From SVQP01 sp045594705 (GTDB lineage Bacteria > Bacillota > Clostridia > Oscillospirales > CAG-272): 6,587 bases of DNA. Shown here one piece after another: positions 1 to 6,477 of this stretch (positions are counted from its first letter, which is position 1; each line of letters begins with the position of its first letter). The stretch lies in NCBI GenBank assembly GCA_045594705.1, contig JAZNZB010000069.1, forward strand, positions 1 to 6,587, in the 5' to 3' direction. The translations under genes and the position numbers were made by a program. The notes below the pieces were generated by a model. That model saw only the letters and a program-made list of their open reading frames with translations. It had not been told where the DNA came from and ran no database searches.

Positions 1-15
1 GGTCCCATGATGAAT

Positions 16-43
16 TGTAGGGACCGGCGTCCCCGACGGTCCG
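16..43. repeat. GC-rich palindromic intergenic repeat upstream of recO
   Basis: The sequence TGTAGGGACCGG followed by CGTCCCCGACGGTCCG contains an inverted repeat, GGACCG (21-26) with CGGTCC (37-42), and an alternative CGTC/GACG pairing (28-31 with 35-38). A further GGTCCC at 1-6 is complementary to GGGACC at 20-25. From memory, sequences of the form TGTAGGGRCSGGCGTCCCCG are common dispersed intergenic repeats in Oscillospiraceae-like genomes; that is recollection and was not searched. There is no T-tract after it, so it is not a standard terminator. I saw no convincing promoter between it and recO; one may lie before the window. Confidence 0.5.
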
Positions 44-73
44 ATTATCACATACAGAAAGGAGAGCACCAAT

Positions 74-895
74 ATGCAAATGAGCACCGACGGACTTGTC
101 ACGCGCGTGCAGAACACGGGCGACCACGACAAGCTTTTGCAGATCCTGACCGCAGAGCACGGCAGAATTTCGGTCATGGTCAAGGGCGGAAAATCGCTCA
201 AAAACCCTGCTATGGCGTGCTCTCAGCTGTTTACGTACGGCAATTTTGAGCTTTACCGCAAGGGCGACTTTTACTGGCTGCGGCAGGGAAGCGTGCTCAA
301 CGCCTTTTACGAGCTTTCCGCAGACATTGTGCGCATGAGCCTTGGCGTGTACCTTTGCGACGTGGCAAACGAGCTCTCCGACCGCGACGAGCCCGCCCCC
401 GAGCTTTTGCGCATGCTGCTCAATTCGCTTTATCTGATCGGCCGTGGCAAAAAACCGCAGGCGATGGTCAAGGGCGTGTTTGAGCTGCGTGCCGCTGCTA
501 TTTCGGGCTATTTGCCCGAGCTGGACGCCTGCTGTCGCTGTGGCAGCATTGACGAGCGGCTCAATTATCTGGACGTCATGAACGGCCGTCTGCTTTGTGC
601 CGATTGCCTGTCGCGTCAGTCCAAGCTGATCCGTACGCCCATGGTGGGCGCGGACGCGGACGGAGACCGCGAAAAGAGCGTGCTTTGTGCCATGACCCCC
701 GCGGTCACGGCTGCCGTGAGATACGTGCTGCACGCTTCTCCCGAGAAGGTTTTCTCGTTTGAGCTTTCGGACGAGGAGGACGTGGTCGAATTCTCTCGCA
801 CCGCGCAGACCTATCTGCTCAATCATCTTGGCCGTGGCTTTGATTCGCTGGATTTTTACGAATCGGTCAAGCCGAAGGGAGGCAGCCATGGATAA
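74..895 (+). CDS. recO: DNA repair protein RecO
   Basis: This encodes a 273-residue RecO, the RecFOR-pathway mediator that binds single-stranded DNA and RecR, displaces SSB and helps load RecA at gaps; it acts in the cytoplasm. The N-terminal part (about residues 1-80) has the OB-fold pattern of RecO, with the early 'GLVTRVQNTGDHDKLLQILT' strand-turn-helix and 'GRISVMVKGGK' segments. A helical region follows. A zinc-finger pattern is visible at C153-x2-C156-G and C175-x2-C178, as in many Firmicute RecO proteins. The length is normal for the family. The start at 74 is chosen because GGAG at 61-64 lies 9 nt upstream; the in-frame ATG at 80 would be too far. The last 8 nt overlap the next gene, implying translational coupling. 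The protein appears intact. Confidence 0.93.
   Translation: MQMSTDGLVTRVQNTGDHDKLLQILTAEHGRISVMVKGGKSLKNPAMACSQLFTYGNFELYRKGDFYWLRQGSVLNAFYELSADIVRMSLGVYLCDVANELSDRDEPAPELLRMLLNSLYLIGRGKKPQAMVKGVFELRAAAISGYLPELDACCRCGSIDERLNYLDVMNGRLLCADCLSRQSKLIRTPMVGADADGDREKSVLCAMTPAVTAAVRYVLHASPEKVFSFELSDEEDVVEFSRTAQTYLLNHLGRGFDSLDFYESVKPKGGSHG
874..882 (+). promoter_or_regulatory. Ribosome-binding site inside the end of recO
   Basis: GAAGGGAGG lies 5 nt before the ATG at 888. It fixes the start of the decarboxylase gene there rather than at the in-frame ATG at 759, which would place 43 extra residues inside recO with no family resemblance. Because it sits in the recO reading frame, translation of the two genes is probably coupled. 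Confidence 0.85.
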
Positions 896-2297
896 AAACA
901 GAATATCCGAGATGCTGGACGGCGTGGACAAGTATCCCTTCCACATGCCGGGGCACAAGCGAAACACGGCTCTTGTCGGGCAGATATTCCCTTATGACCG
1001 CGACATTACCGAGATTGCGGGCAGCGACAACCTGCACGATATGAGCGGTGTGATCAAGGAGGAATGTGACCGCGCCGCTACGCTTTGGGGTGCGCAAAAG
1101 GCGCATATTCTGGTCAATGGCTCAACCTCCGGCATCTTAGCCGCCATACGCGCCTATGCGGGGCATGACCGCTCTGTGGTCGTGGCGCGTAATTGCCATA
1201 AATCTGTCTATCACGGCATCGAGCTTTGCCGCTTGAAGCCGACTTATATTTATCCCCAAACCGATCCCGAAAGCGGGATCTGCGCAAGCGTGACACCTTC
1301 ACAGGTGGATCGCGCACTGGCCGATGCGCCAGACGCAAGACTGGTCATACTGACAAGCCCGACCTACGAGGGCGTGATCAGCGATATTGCGGGCATCGCC
1401 CGCGTCGCACATGCACGCGGTGCGCTTTTGCTGGTGGACGCAGCACATGGCGCGCATCTGGGAGTTGGCGATTTTGCCGCGCATCCCATCACACTTGGCG
1501 CGGATATTGCCATTTGCTCCTTGCATAAAACCTTGCCCGCACCCACGCAAACGGCGATTGCCTTGATTGGTAAGAGCTGTCCCGATCCTGCGGCCATGGC
1601 CGCGCAGCTTGCGGTGTTCCAGACCTCGAGCCCTTCCTATATTCTCATGGAAGAATCCGCGCGCTGCATCCACCTTTTGGAAAAGAGCGGGGAAGAGCTG
1701 ATGCGCACATGGCATCAAAGATTGGCAGCATTTGAAGCATCGACAGCTGCCTTGCGACATCTGAAGCTGCTTTATCGCAGGAATTTGCCCGATTGCGTGT
1801 TTGCATACGATCCCGGCAAGCTGGTGACCAGCACGCGCGGCACAAGCATCAGCGGGCACACACTGGCTGATATGCTGCGCGATGACTATCACATTGAAAT
1901 TGAAATGGCGGCGAGTGACTATATCATTGCCATGACCTCGCCTGCCGACACAGACGAGGGCTTTGCGCGCCTTGCGCACGCGCTTTGCGAGATTGATGCG
2001 CAGATAAAGGCGAACGCATTCGCGGCTTCCCCTGCCTGTCCGCAGCTACACAGCGTATATGCACCATGGCAGGTGGCGGATCTTGATTGTATCAATGTTG
2101 CCGTTGAGCACGCCGACGGCTTTGTTTCTGCCGAGTACGTGTGGGCATATCCTCCGGGAATTCCGTTGGTCGTACCGGGCGAATACGTGGATGATACGCT
2201 GCTTGCATGCTTTGCCGACCTGCAAGAGCGCGGTACTGAGCTGCACAGCACAAGCGGGCAAATGCCACATGCCTTACACGTTGTCAGTGAGGAGTAA
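888..2297 (+). CDS. Orn/Lys/Arg decarboxylase family PLP-dependent enzyme (short form)
   Basis: This is a 469-residue fold-type I PLP enzyme of the Orn/Lys/Arg decarboxylase family. Family members usually remove the alpha-carboxyl of arginine, lysine or ornithine to give agmatine, cadaverine or putrescine. The N-terminal signature 'YPFHMPGHKRN' (residues 16-26) is typical. PLP-site features are G78-S79-T80-S81, H104 in 'RNCHKS' (ring stacking), D184 and H187 in 'LLVDAAHGAH', and the Schiff-base lysine K214 in 'SLHKTLPAPTQ'. The C-terminal domain has the usual 'YVWAYPPGIPLVVPGE' stretch (417-432). It resembles short forms such as Bacillus YaaO and lacks the N-terminal wing domain of the large inducible E. 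coli enzymes. Substrate cannot be read from the sequence. The gene overlaps recO by 8 nt and ends 2 nt before the next gene, so it is probably co-transcribed with both. Confidence 0.88.
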   Translation: MDKNRISEMLDGVDKYPFHMPGHKRNTALVGQIFPYDRDITEIAGSDNLHDMSGVIKEECDRAATLWGAQKAHILVNGSTSGILAAIRAYAGHDRSVVVARNCHKSVYHGIELCRLKPTYIYPQTDPESGICASVTPSQVDRALADAPDARLVILTSPTYEGVISDIAGIARVAHARGALLLVDAAHGAHLGVGDFAAHPITLGADIAICSLHKTLPAPTQTAIALIGKSCPDPAAMAAQLAVFQTSSPSYILMEESARCIHLLEKSGEELMRTWHQRLAAFEASTAALRHLKLLYRRNLPDCVFAYDPGKLVTSTRGTSISGHTLADMLRDDYHIEIEMAASDYIIAMTSPADTDEGFARLAHALCEIDAQIKANAFAASPACPQLHSVYAPWQVADLDCINVAVEHADGFVSAEYVWAYPPGIPLVVPGEYVDDTLLACFADLQERGTELHSTSGQMPHALHVVSEE

Positions 2298-2299
2298 AT

Positions 2300-3376
2300 A
2301 TGAAAAACAAGCTGTATTTTCACTATGATTTTGAGCCCCGCGCCATCCTGCAAGCCCCGAATGCCGCACAGCGCATTGCGTGGATGAAAAAAGCAGGCGT
2401 GGAAACGGTGTGGCTGGACGCTTACGCTTACGGTACGTGGCTTGCCACGCCGGACGAGATCGCACAGGCCAAGAGCCTCTTGGAGCAGCATGGATTTGCC
2501 GTACAGGCGCTGACCGTTCCTGTCGGGCATGGCTCAAATGCGCTGCTGGGCGACGGGGGAGACCCCGGCATTCCGCCCGCATGGCAAAGCCGCATGAATC
2601 AACAAGGAAATCCCGTTGCACTTGCAAGCTGTATGCGAAGCGAGATCATGCTCAACGACAGCAGAGAAGCGGCAGAGCAGCTGCATGATCTTGGCTTTAC
2701 CAAAATCTTTTTTGACGACGACCTGCGCGTCGGCCCTTGGGGTCCTGCGCTGCAGGGCTGCTGCTGTCCTGCTTGCATGCAAGCTTTTCATCAGAAATAC
2801 CCGCAGTACGCGCACATGACCGCTCCCGAGATCTTTGCCGCGGCGACCGAGGGGGACAACCTGTGGTGTGCCTGGAGCGACGTCCAATGCGATGCGGTGC
2901 TGAACTTTTTGGAGCAGACGGTGCCCGAGGGCATGACGCCCGGCATCATGGTCATGCACAACGGAGACCGCAGACACGGAGTGGATATCGCGCGTATCAA
3001 GGAACGCTATCCCAACGCCCTGTTCCGCGTAGGAGAAGGGCATTTTGAGGATGCAAGCTTTACCCATCCCTTGGGAAAGGATGCGCTTGCGCATTCGATC
3101 CGTTCGCATCTTTGCGCCATCGGCAGCACGGAAAAAGCATTCAGCGAGTCCACGGTGTATCCCGAAAATGCGCTCTCACCCGAGAATTTAGTGCAAAAGC
3201 TGCGCCTGGAGATTTCTCTGGGCTTGCGCAATCTGTTTTTGATGAGCGGCTTGTTCTTTTTGGACGAGCCCTACTGGCGGGCCATCGCCGCCGCGCGCCC
3301 CGAGCTGGAGGACCTGGCCGAGCGTATGCCTTCCAACATTACAAGCATTCCCGACGACGTTATCTGGCAACTGTAA
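2300..3376 (+). CDS. GH42-like TIM-barrel protein, function unknown
   Basis: This encodes a 358-residue protein with no signal peptide or membrane segment, so it is probably cytoplasmic. I do not recognise a named family, but it reads like a TIM barrel of the glycoside hydrolase A clan. The opening has the helix-strand pattern 'AAQRIAWMKKAGVETVWLDAY'. Residues 135-165 (TKIFFDDDLRVG... then GCCCPACMQAFH) resemble the region after barrel strand 4 in GH42 beta-galactosidases. C111 plus C154-x-C156-x2-C159 matches, in order and spacing, the four-cysteine zinc site I recall from the Thermus A4 GH42 enzyme. Candidate acidic active-site residues are D139-D141, E247 and E283; which are catalytic is unknown, and a GH42 'NE' acid/base is not obvious. 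The GH42 trimerisation and C-terminal domains are absent. GTGAGGAG at 2287-2294, 5 nt upstream, supports the start. It could be a non-catalytic or repurposed homologue. Confidence 0.6.
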   Translation: MKNKLYFHYDFEPRAILQAPNAAQRIAWMKKAGVETVWLDAYAYGTWLATPDEIAQAKSLLEQHGFAVQALTVPVGHGSNALLGDGGDPGIPPAWQSRMNQQGNPVALASCMRSEIMLNDSREAAEQLHDLGFTKIFFDDDLRVGPWGPALQGCCCPACMQAFHQKYPQYAHMTAPEIFAAATEGDNLWCAWSDVQCDAVLNFLEQTVPEGMTPGIMVMHNGDRRHGVDIARIKERYPNALFRVGEGHFEDASFTHPLGKDALAHSIRSHLCAIGSTEKAFSESTVYPENALSPENLVQKLRLEISLGLRNLFLMSGLFFLDEPYWRAIAAARPELEDLAERMPSNITSIPDDVIWQL

Positions 3377-3394
3377 ACTTTATGGAGGACCGAT

Positions 3395-5848
3395 ATGAAA
3401 CCGATCCGAAACAAAATCAGCATTCTGTGTGCGTTGCTCGCACTTTGCCTGCTGCTTGGCGCATGCTCGGGGCAAACGCTGCCCGGTGAGCAACCGAGTA
3501 CGACTGAGACTGAGGCCGAGCAGACCACCGAGAAGATTGAACTGCCCGACGAGGAATATCCGACGGCTGACGACCTGGACGCTTCAGCTGATTTTACCAA
3601 ATTGATCATCTCGTCCGTATATACGGGCGGCACGTCCAAGAGCGCACCCGTGGCACACAGCTACGTGTGTCTGTACAATACGGGCAAGGTGGAAATATCC
3701 TTGCAAGGGCTTGCCGTGCACGTTTGCGGAGGCGACTACGTGTGGCGTGAATATGCGCTGCCGTATGGCGCAAGCATTCCCGCGGGCGGCTACTATCTGC
3801 TCTTGGGTCACAAGACAGGCACGCAGCTGACGCCCGTGCTCGAAACCTCCGAATCCGATGCTGTGCGTCCCGATATGCTGTTGGTGGGCAACGATATGCG
3901 CCTTGCCATCGCGCCCGTTGGCACACAGCTCAAAAATAACGAGCCCATGCAGGGGCAGAGCGGCGTGGTGGATTACCTTTCCGCGCATACGCTGGACGCA
4001 TCCGATGCACGACACTATGTGGGCGGTGCATCTAAGAATGAGCTGATCCGCCGCGACGCGGACTCACCCTACGCGCCCTTTGATACGGTCGATCTGACGC
4101 AGGCTTCCTTTACGCTGCTTGGGCAGATCCGCCCGCAGACGAGCAAGGGTGACGTCAACGTAGCCGTGCACTCCATGGCAAACGAGGTGGTATTTTCACA
4201 TATCAGTGGCTTTTATGACGAGGAGTTTTCCCTGGAAATGACCGCGCCCGAGGGGTACACCGTGTTTTACACGATCAACGGAGCAGATCCGCGCACGACC
4301 GTGGCCAACACCTATGAGCACCCCATTCTCATGACCGACACGAGCGATCTTGCCTGGGGCGAGCTGACGCAAAACGCCATTCTTGCCATGGGCAATACCT
4401 ATTCGCCCAACGTGCTCTCTCAGATGGGGGCATGGACGGTGCGCGCCTACGCCACCAATGGCAAACATACGACTCCCGTGACCACGCAGACCTATTTTGT
4501 GGGCAAGGATATCCGTGCGGACGAGCTGGACGTGTTTTGTCTGGCCGTGCAGCCCGACGACTTTATCAGCACGAATCCCGACGGAAAGAATATATACATG
4601 AACTTTCACGAGGGACACGAGCGCATACAGGCATATCTTGAATACTTCAGTGACGACAGCTGCGAGTTTTCCTCTTGGGTGGAGATCGCGCTCAATGGCA
4701 AGGGCTCTCTTGGTATGACCGAGAAATCCTTCCGTATTCTGTTCCGCGAGAATGCCAATCCCGAGGTTTCGGAGAACCTCAACGCCTTCAATCATAATAT
4801 TTTCGGCGAATATGCCACACCGTCCGCGTCGGGCGACGACACCGTGTATTACCGCAGACTGCTGCTGCGCAACGGCGGCGGTGACAACTCGGGCTGTACC
4901 ATTTCGCGCTCGCATATCGGTGACGCTTACATCGCGCGTCTGGACTCTCTGCTTCATGCCGAAACCATGGCGTATAAGCCGGTGTTCGTGTTTATCAACG
5001 GGGAATTCTGGGGCATTTACAACGCACGCGAACGCTTTGACGAAAAGTACTTTGAGACCGTGTACGGCGTGCCCGAGGAGGATCTTGCCGTGCTGGAGTG
5101 TCCGTATCCGTTGCCTTATATCAAATATGAGTATCTATTGACACACGGCACCGAGCAGGACGTCAACGAATTCAACGCGCTGTTCCGTTACGCACAAGCA
5201 AACGACCTTTCCGATCCCGTGCACTACAAATACGTGTGCGATCGCGTGGATACCGACAATCTGATCGACTATTTCTGCGCACAGATCTATCTTTGCTGCA
5301 GTGACTGGCCCAACAATAACGTCAAGGTATGGCGAAACAGCAATCCGAACAGCATTTCGGGGCAGGATACCAAGTGGCGTTTTTGCGTGGTGGATACCGA
5401 TCACGGCGTAGGCCTCAACTCGGATATCCATACCGATCTGTTCCATGCCGTTGGGGATAGCTCCTGCATCGGCATGCTGATCAACGGTCTGATGGGCAAT
5501 CCCGAATTCCGCGAACGCTTTTTGATGCGCTTTATCTGGGCAACCGAGGTGTATTACGCACCCGAGGCGGTCTCGCCCATCCTTGAGGAGATCGTGGACA
5601 CCGTGTCTCCCGTCATGCAGATGCAGCTGGATCGCTGGAAGTGCACCGACGGCACAGCCACCCCGTTCGACGGTGACCGCCCCTCCTGGATGTACTATAT
5701 CAACGTCATCCGCGACTTTAACCAAAACCGCCCCGCCGCCGCAAAGGCGCAGCTGAAGCATCGCTTTGGCGTATCCGAGGCCGAGTATCAAAGACTGTTG
5801 GAGGCTGCCATTGCCGAATGGGGAGCAGAGAGCCCGCTGATAAAATAA
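3395..5848 (+). CDS. Lipoprotein with lamin-tail-like, chitobiase-C-like and CotH kinase domains
   Basis: This encodes an 817-residue exported lipoprotein. Residues 1-23 form a lipoprotein signal peptide (KPIRNK, hydrophobic core, lipobox L21-G-A-C24), so C24 should be lipidated and the protein anchored outside the membrane. A Thr/Glu-rich linker (about 25-65) follows. Residues about 66-240 look like a lamin-tail (LTD) beta-sandwich ('YVCLYNTGKVEISLQGL', 'SIPAGGYYLLLG'). Residues about 265-370 match the chitobiase/hexosaminidase C-terminal type ('FSHISGFYDEEFSLEM', 'VFYTINGADPR'). Residues about 378-790 match CotH kinases: K444 in 'EKSFRILF', 'LLLRNGGGD', 'FVFINGEFWGIYNARER', D637 in 'DWPNNNVKVWRN', and D667-x-D669 in 'VVDTDHGVGL'. 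CotH of Bacillus phosphorylates spore-coat proteins; homologues with this LTD/CHB architecture are widespread in Clostridia, with substrates mostly unknown. The start is supported by GGAGGA at 3384-3389, 5 nt upstream. It is the last gene of the block. Confidence 0.87.
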   Translation: MKPIRNKISILCALLALCLLLGACSGQTLPGEQPSTTETEAEQTTEKIELPDEEYPTADDLDASADFTKLIISSVYTGGTSKSAPVAHSYVCLYNTGKVEISLQGLAVHVCGGDYVWREYALPYGASIPAGGYYLLLGHKTGTQLTPVLETSESDAVRPDMLLVGNDMRLAIAPVGTQLKNNEPMQGQSGVVDYLSAHTLDASDARHYVGGASKNELIRRDADSPYAPFDTVDLTQASFTLLGQIRPQTSKGDVNVAVHSMANEVVFSHISGFYDEEFSLEMTAPEGYTVFYTINGADPRTTVANTYEHPILMTDTSDLAWGELTQNAILAMGNTYSPNVLSQMGAWTVRAYATNGKHTTPVTTQTYFVGKDIRADELDVFCLAVQPDDFISTNPDGKNIYMNFHEGHERIQAYLEYFSDDSCEFSSWVEIALNGKGSLGMTEKSFRILFRENANPEVSENLNAFNHNIFGEYATPSASGDDTVYYRRLLLRNGGGDNSGCTISRSHIGDAYIARLDSLLHAETMAYKPVFVFINGEFWGIYNARERFDEKYFETVYGVPEEDLAVLECPYPLPYIKYEYLLTHGTEQDVNEFNALFRYAQANDLSDPVHYKYVCDRVDTDNLIDYFCAQIYLCCSDWPNNNVKVWRNSNPNSISGQDTKWRFCVVDTDHGVGLNSDIHTDLFHAVGDSSCIGMLINGLMGNPEFRERFLMRFIWATEVYYAPEAVSPILEEIVDTVSPVMQMQLDRWKCTDGTATPFDGDRPSWMYYINVIRDFNQNRPAAAKAQLKHRFGVSEAEYQRLLEAAIAEWGAESPLIK

Positions 5849-5854
5849 CAAATG

Positions 5855-5890
5855 TCCCGTGGATCGCACAAGCGATCCACGGGAGTTTTT
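5855..5890 (+). terminator. Rho-independent terminator of the four-gene block
   Basis: TCCCGTGGATCGC (5855-5867) and GCGATCCACGGGA (5872-5884) form a perfect 13-bp stem with a 4-nt ACAA loop, followed by G and TTTTT (5886-5890). It begins 6 nt after the stop codon of the CotH-type gene. This is a textbook intrinsic terminator on the plus strand. Confidence 0.95.
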
Positions 5891-5908
5891 GATGAGGTAT
5901 GATTTCGT

Positions 5909-5944
5909 GTAACACCCTGAGAGTCACCCCGAGTGTCATCCTGA
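5909..5944. repeat. Three degenerate 12-bp tandem units
   Basis: GTAACACCCTGA (5909-5920), GAGTCACCCCGA (5921-5932) and GTGTCATCCTGA (5933-5944) are contiguous and of equal length, with consensus close to GTGTCAYCCTGA. The last one runs into GCGGAGC and matches the start of the next repeat. I see no reading frame of interest across it. Confidence 0.6.
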
Positions 5945-6004
5945 GCGGAGCAAAAAACAATCTGTCATTCTCGAGCGAAGCGAAGAATCTTGATTGTTTT
6001 TTGC
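5934..6004. repeat. TCATTCT-GAGCGAAGC type dispersed repeat with 13-bp inverted repeat
   Basis: TGTCATCCTGAGCGGAGC (5934-5951) recurs as TGTCATTCTCGAGCGAAGC (5963-5981). The second copy sits inside a perfect 13-bp inverted repeat: GCAAAAAACAATC (5950-5962) with GATTGTTTTTTGC (5992-6004). An inner ATTCT/AGAAT pairing is at 5967-5971 and 5984-5988. Sequences of the form GTCATTCTGAGCGAAGCGAAGAATC are, from memory, a very common dispersed intergenic repeat in many bacterial genomes. Its function is not known to me. Confidence 0.65.
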
Positions 6005-6028
6005 GTAGTCGAAGTTTTGCGAAATGGA

Positions 6029-6068
6029 GTTGCGAGCAACGGAATGAAGCAAACCCGCCGCAGGCGGG
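6029..6068. repeat. Two small adjacent palindromes
   Basis: GTTGC/GCAAC (6029-6033 and 6036-6040) flank a GA pair of bases, and CCCGCC (6054-6059) pairs with GGCGGG (6063-6068) around a GCA triloop. Neither is followed by a T-tract, so neither looks like a terminator. They are part of the gene-free repeat mosaic downstream of the terminator. Confidence 0.5.
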
Positions 6069-6131
6069 ATCTGTACTCGGTCTTCTCAATGTCTGCACAG
6101 CCTTGGTTACATTTATCACGTATCCCATACT

Positions 6132-6161
6132 TGAGCACAGGGGACGTGAGCACAGGGGACG
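6132..6161. repeat. Exact tandem duplication of a 15-mer
   Basis: TGAGCACAGGGGACG occurs at 6132-6146 and again, identically and without a gap, at 6147-6161. The 15-mer contains the left half of the CACAGGGGAC core found in the following repeats, so it marks the left edge of the REP-like cluster, with one truncated core copy. Confidence 0.85.
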
Positions 6162-6284
6162 GTTCTCTGTGCAGTTTGATTTTGCTTAAAAATTGTTGTT
6201 TCGCGCATCACAGGGGACGGTTCTCTGTGCAGTTTGATTTTGCTTAATAAATTGTTGTTTCGCGCATCACAGGGGACAGTTCTC
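6151..6284. repeat. Tandem 58/59-bp direct repeats with a third partial copy
   Basis: Unit 1 (6151-6208) and unit 2 (6209-6267) are identical except for one inserted T within the A-run after GCTTA. Each begins with the core CACAGGGGAC-G-GTTCTCTGTG, continues with CAGTTTGATTTTGCTTAA and ends TTGTTGTTTCGCGCAT. A third copy starts at 6268 but diverges after GTTCTC (6284). The core is itself a near palindrome: its two 10-base halves around a central G are complementary apart from two G-T positions. The near identity suggests recent duplication. Confidence 0.9.
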
Positions 6285-6321
6285 GGCAACACCGCAGGTG
6301 TCACGGAGAACCGTCCCCTGT
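6269..6321. repeat. REP-like head-to-head palindrome 1
   Basis: ACAGGGGACAGTTCTC (6269-6284) pairs with GAGAACCGTCCCCTGT (6306-6321) with one mismatch. In register, an inner ACACC (6289-6293) pairs with GGTGT (6297-6301) around a GCA triloop. A further outer pairing, TTCGCGC (6259-6265) with GCGCGAA (6334-6340), is offset by unpaired bases. It contains two oppositely oriented copies of the repeat core. No T-tract follows on either strand, which argues against a terminator. Confidence 0.85.
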
Positions 6322-6416
6322 AACACTTGCTTTGCGCGAATCGTTTGCTAAATTGGTGTTTTGTTCTTGGTTTGCCGGTTGAAACTAAAAGAGAGCGTGT
6401 GGTTTTGGGTTACCGA

Positions 6417-6477
6417 GTGTTACCGGGGACGGTTCTCTGTGATGCGCAGCGTTACTGAGAACTGTCCACTGTGACAC
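6417..6477. repeat. REP-like head-to-head palindrome 2
   Basis: A 61-nt imperfect palindrome is centred on 6447. The outer arms 6417-6437 and 6457-6477 pair over 21 positions with two G-T pairs and two mismatches. After one T-T mismatch, seven further inner pairs (two of them G-T) close on a GCA triloop at 6446-6448. The arms are GGGGACGGTTCTC-type core copies in opposite orientation. The right arm is followed by GCGCGAAT (6480-6487), as is palindrome 1 (6334-6341), so the element probably extends that far. I see nothing between the two palindromes (6342-6416). Confidence 0.83.

Noticed and set aside
7..249. 80-codon plus-strand open frame at the left edge
   Set aside because: It overlaps the recO start in another frame, begins in the palindromic repeat and has no ribosome-binding site.
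759..887. 43-codon N-terminal extension of the decarboxylase reading frame
   Set aside because: It lies inside recO, has no ribosome-binding site and no family resemblance; the ATG at 888 has a strong site 5 nt upstream and gives the usual family N-terminus.
1299..1979. 226-codon minus-strand open frame opposite the decarboxylase gene
   Set aside because: It is a shadow of a well-supported gene; the translated product is rich in Cys, His and Arg without a recognisable pattern.
4196..4957. 253-codon minus-strand open frame inside the CotH-type gene
   Set aside because: It is antisense to a gene with clear domain motifs, its translation resembles no family I know, and it is best explained by the codon bias of the plus-strand gene.
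5950..6004. Second, possibly bidirectional, terminator formed by the A6/T6 inverted repeat
   Set aside because: The T-run is inside the stem rather than after it, and the inner hairpin is weak and about 8 nt from the T-run, so ordinary intrinsic termination is not supported.
5718..6128. 136-codon minus-strand open frame spanning the end of the CotH-type gene, the terminator and repeats
   Set aside because: Stretches such as FASLENDRLFFAPLRMT are typical mistranslations of the GAGCGAAGC-type repeat, and the frame crosses a terminator.
5899..6247. Plus-strand open frames of 96 and 85 codons in the repeat region
   Set aside because: They start inside repeats, lack ribosome-binding sites, and both end in the same peptide only because the 58/59-bp units are read in two frames.
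6132..6340. CRISPR array
   Set aside because: Only two near-identical units plus a partial one exist, the whole unit is repeated rather than alternating with unique spacers, and no cas gene is present.
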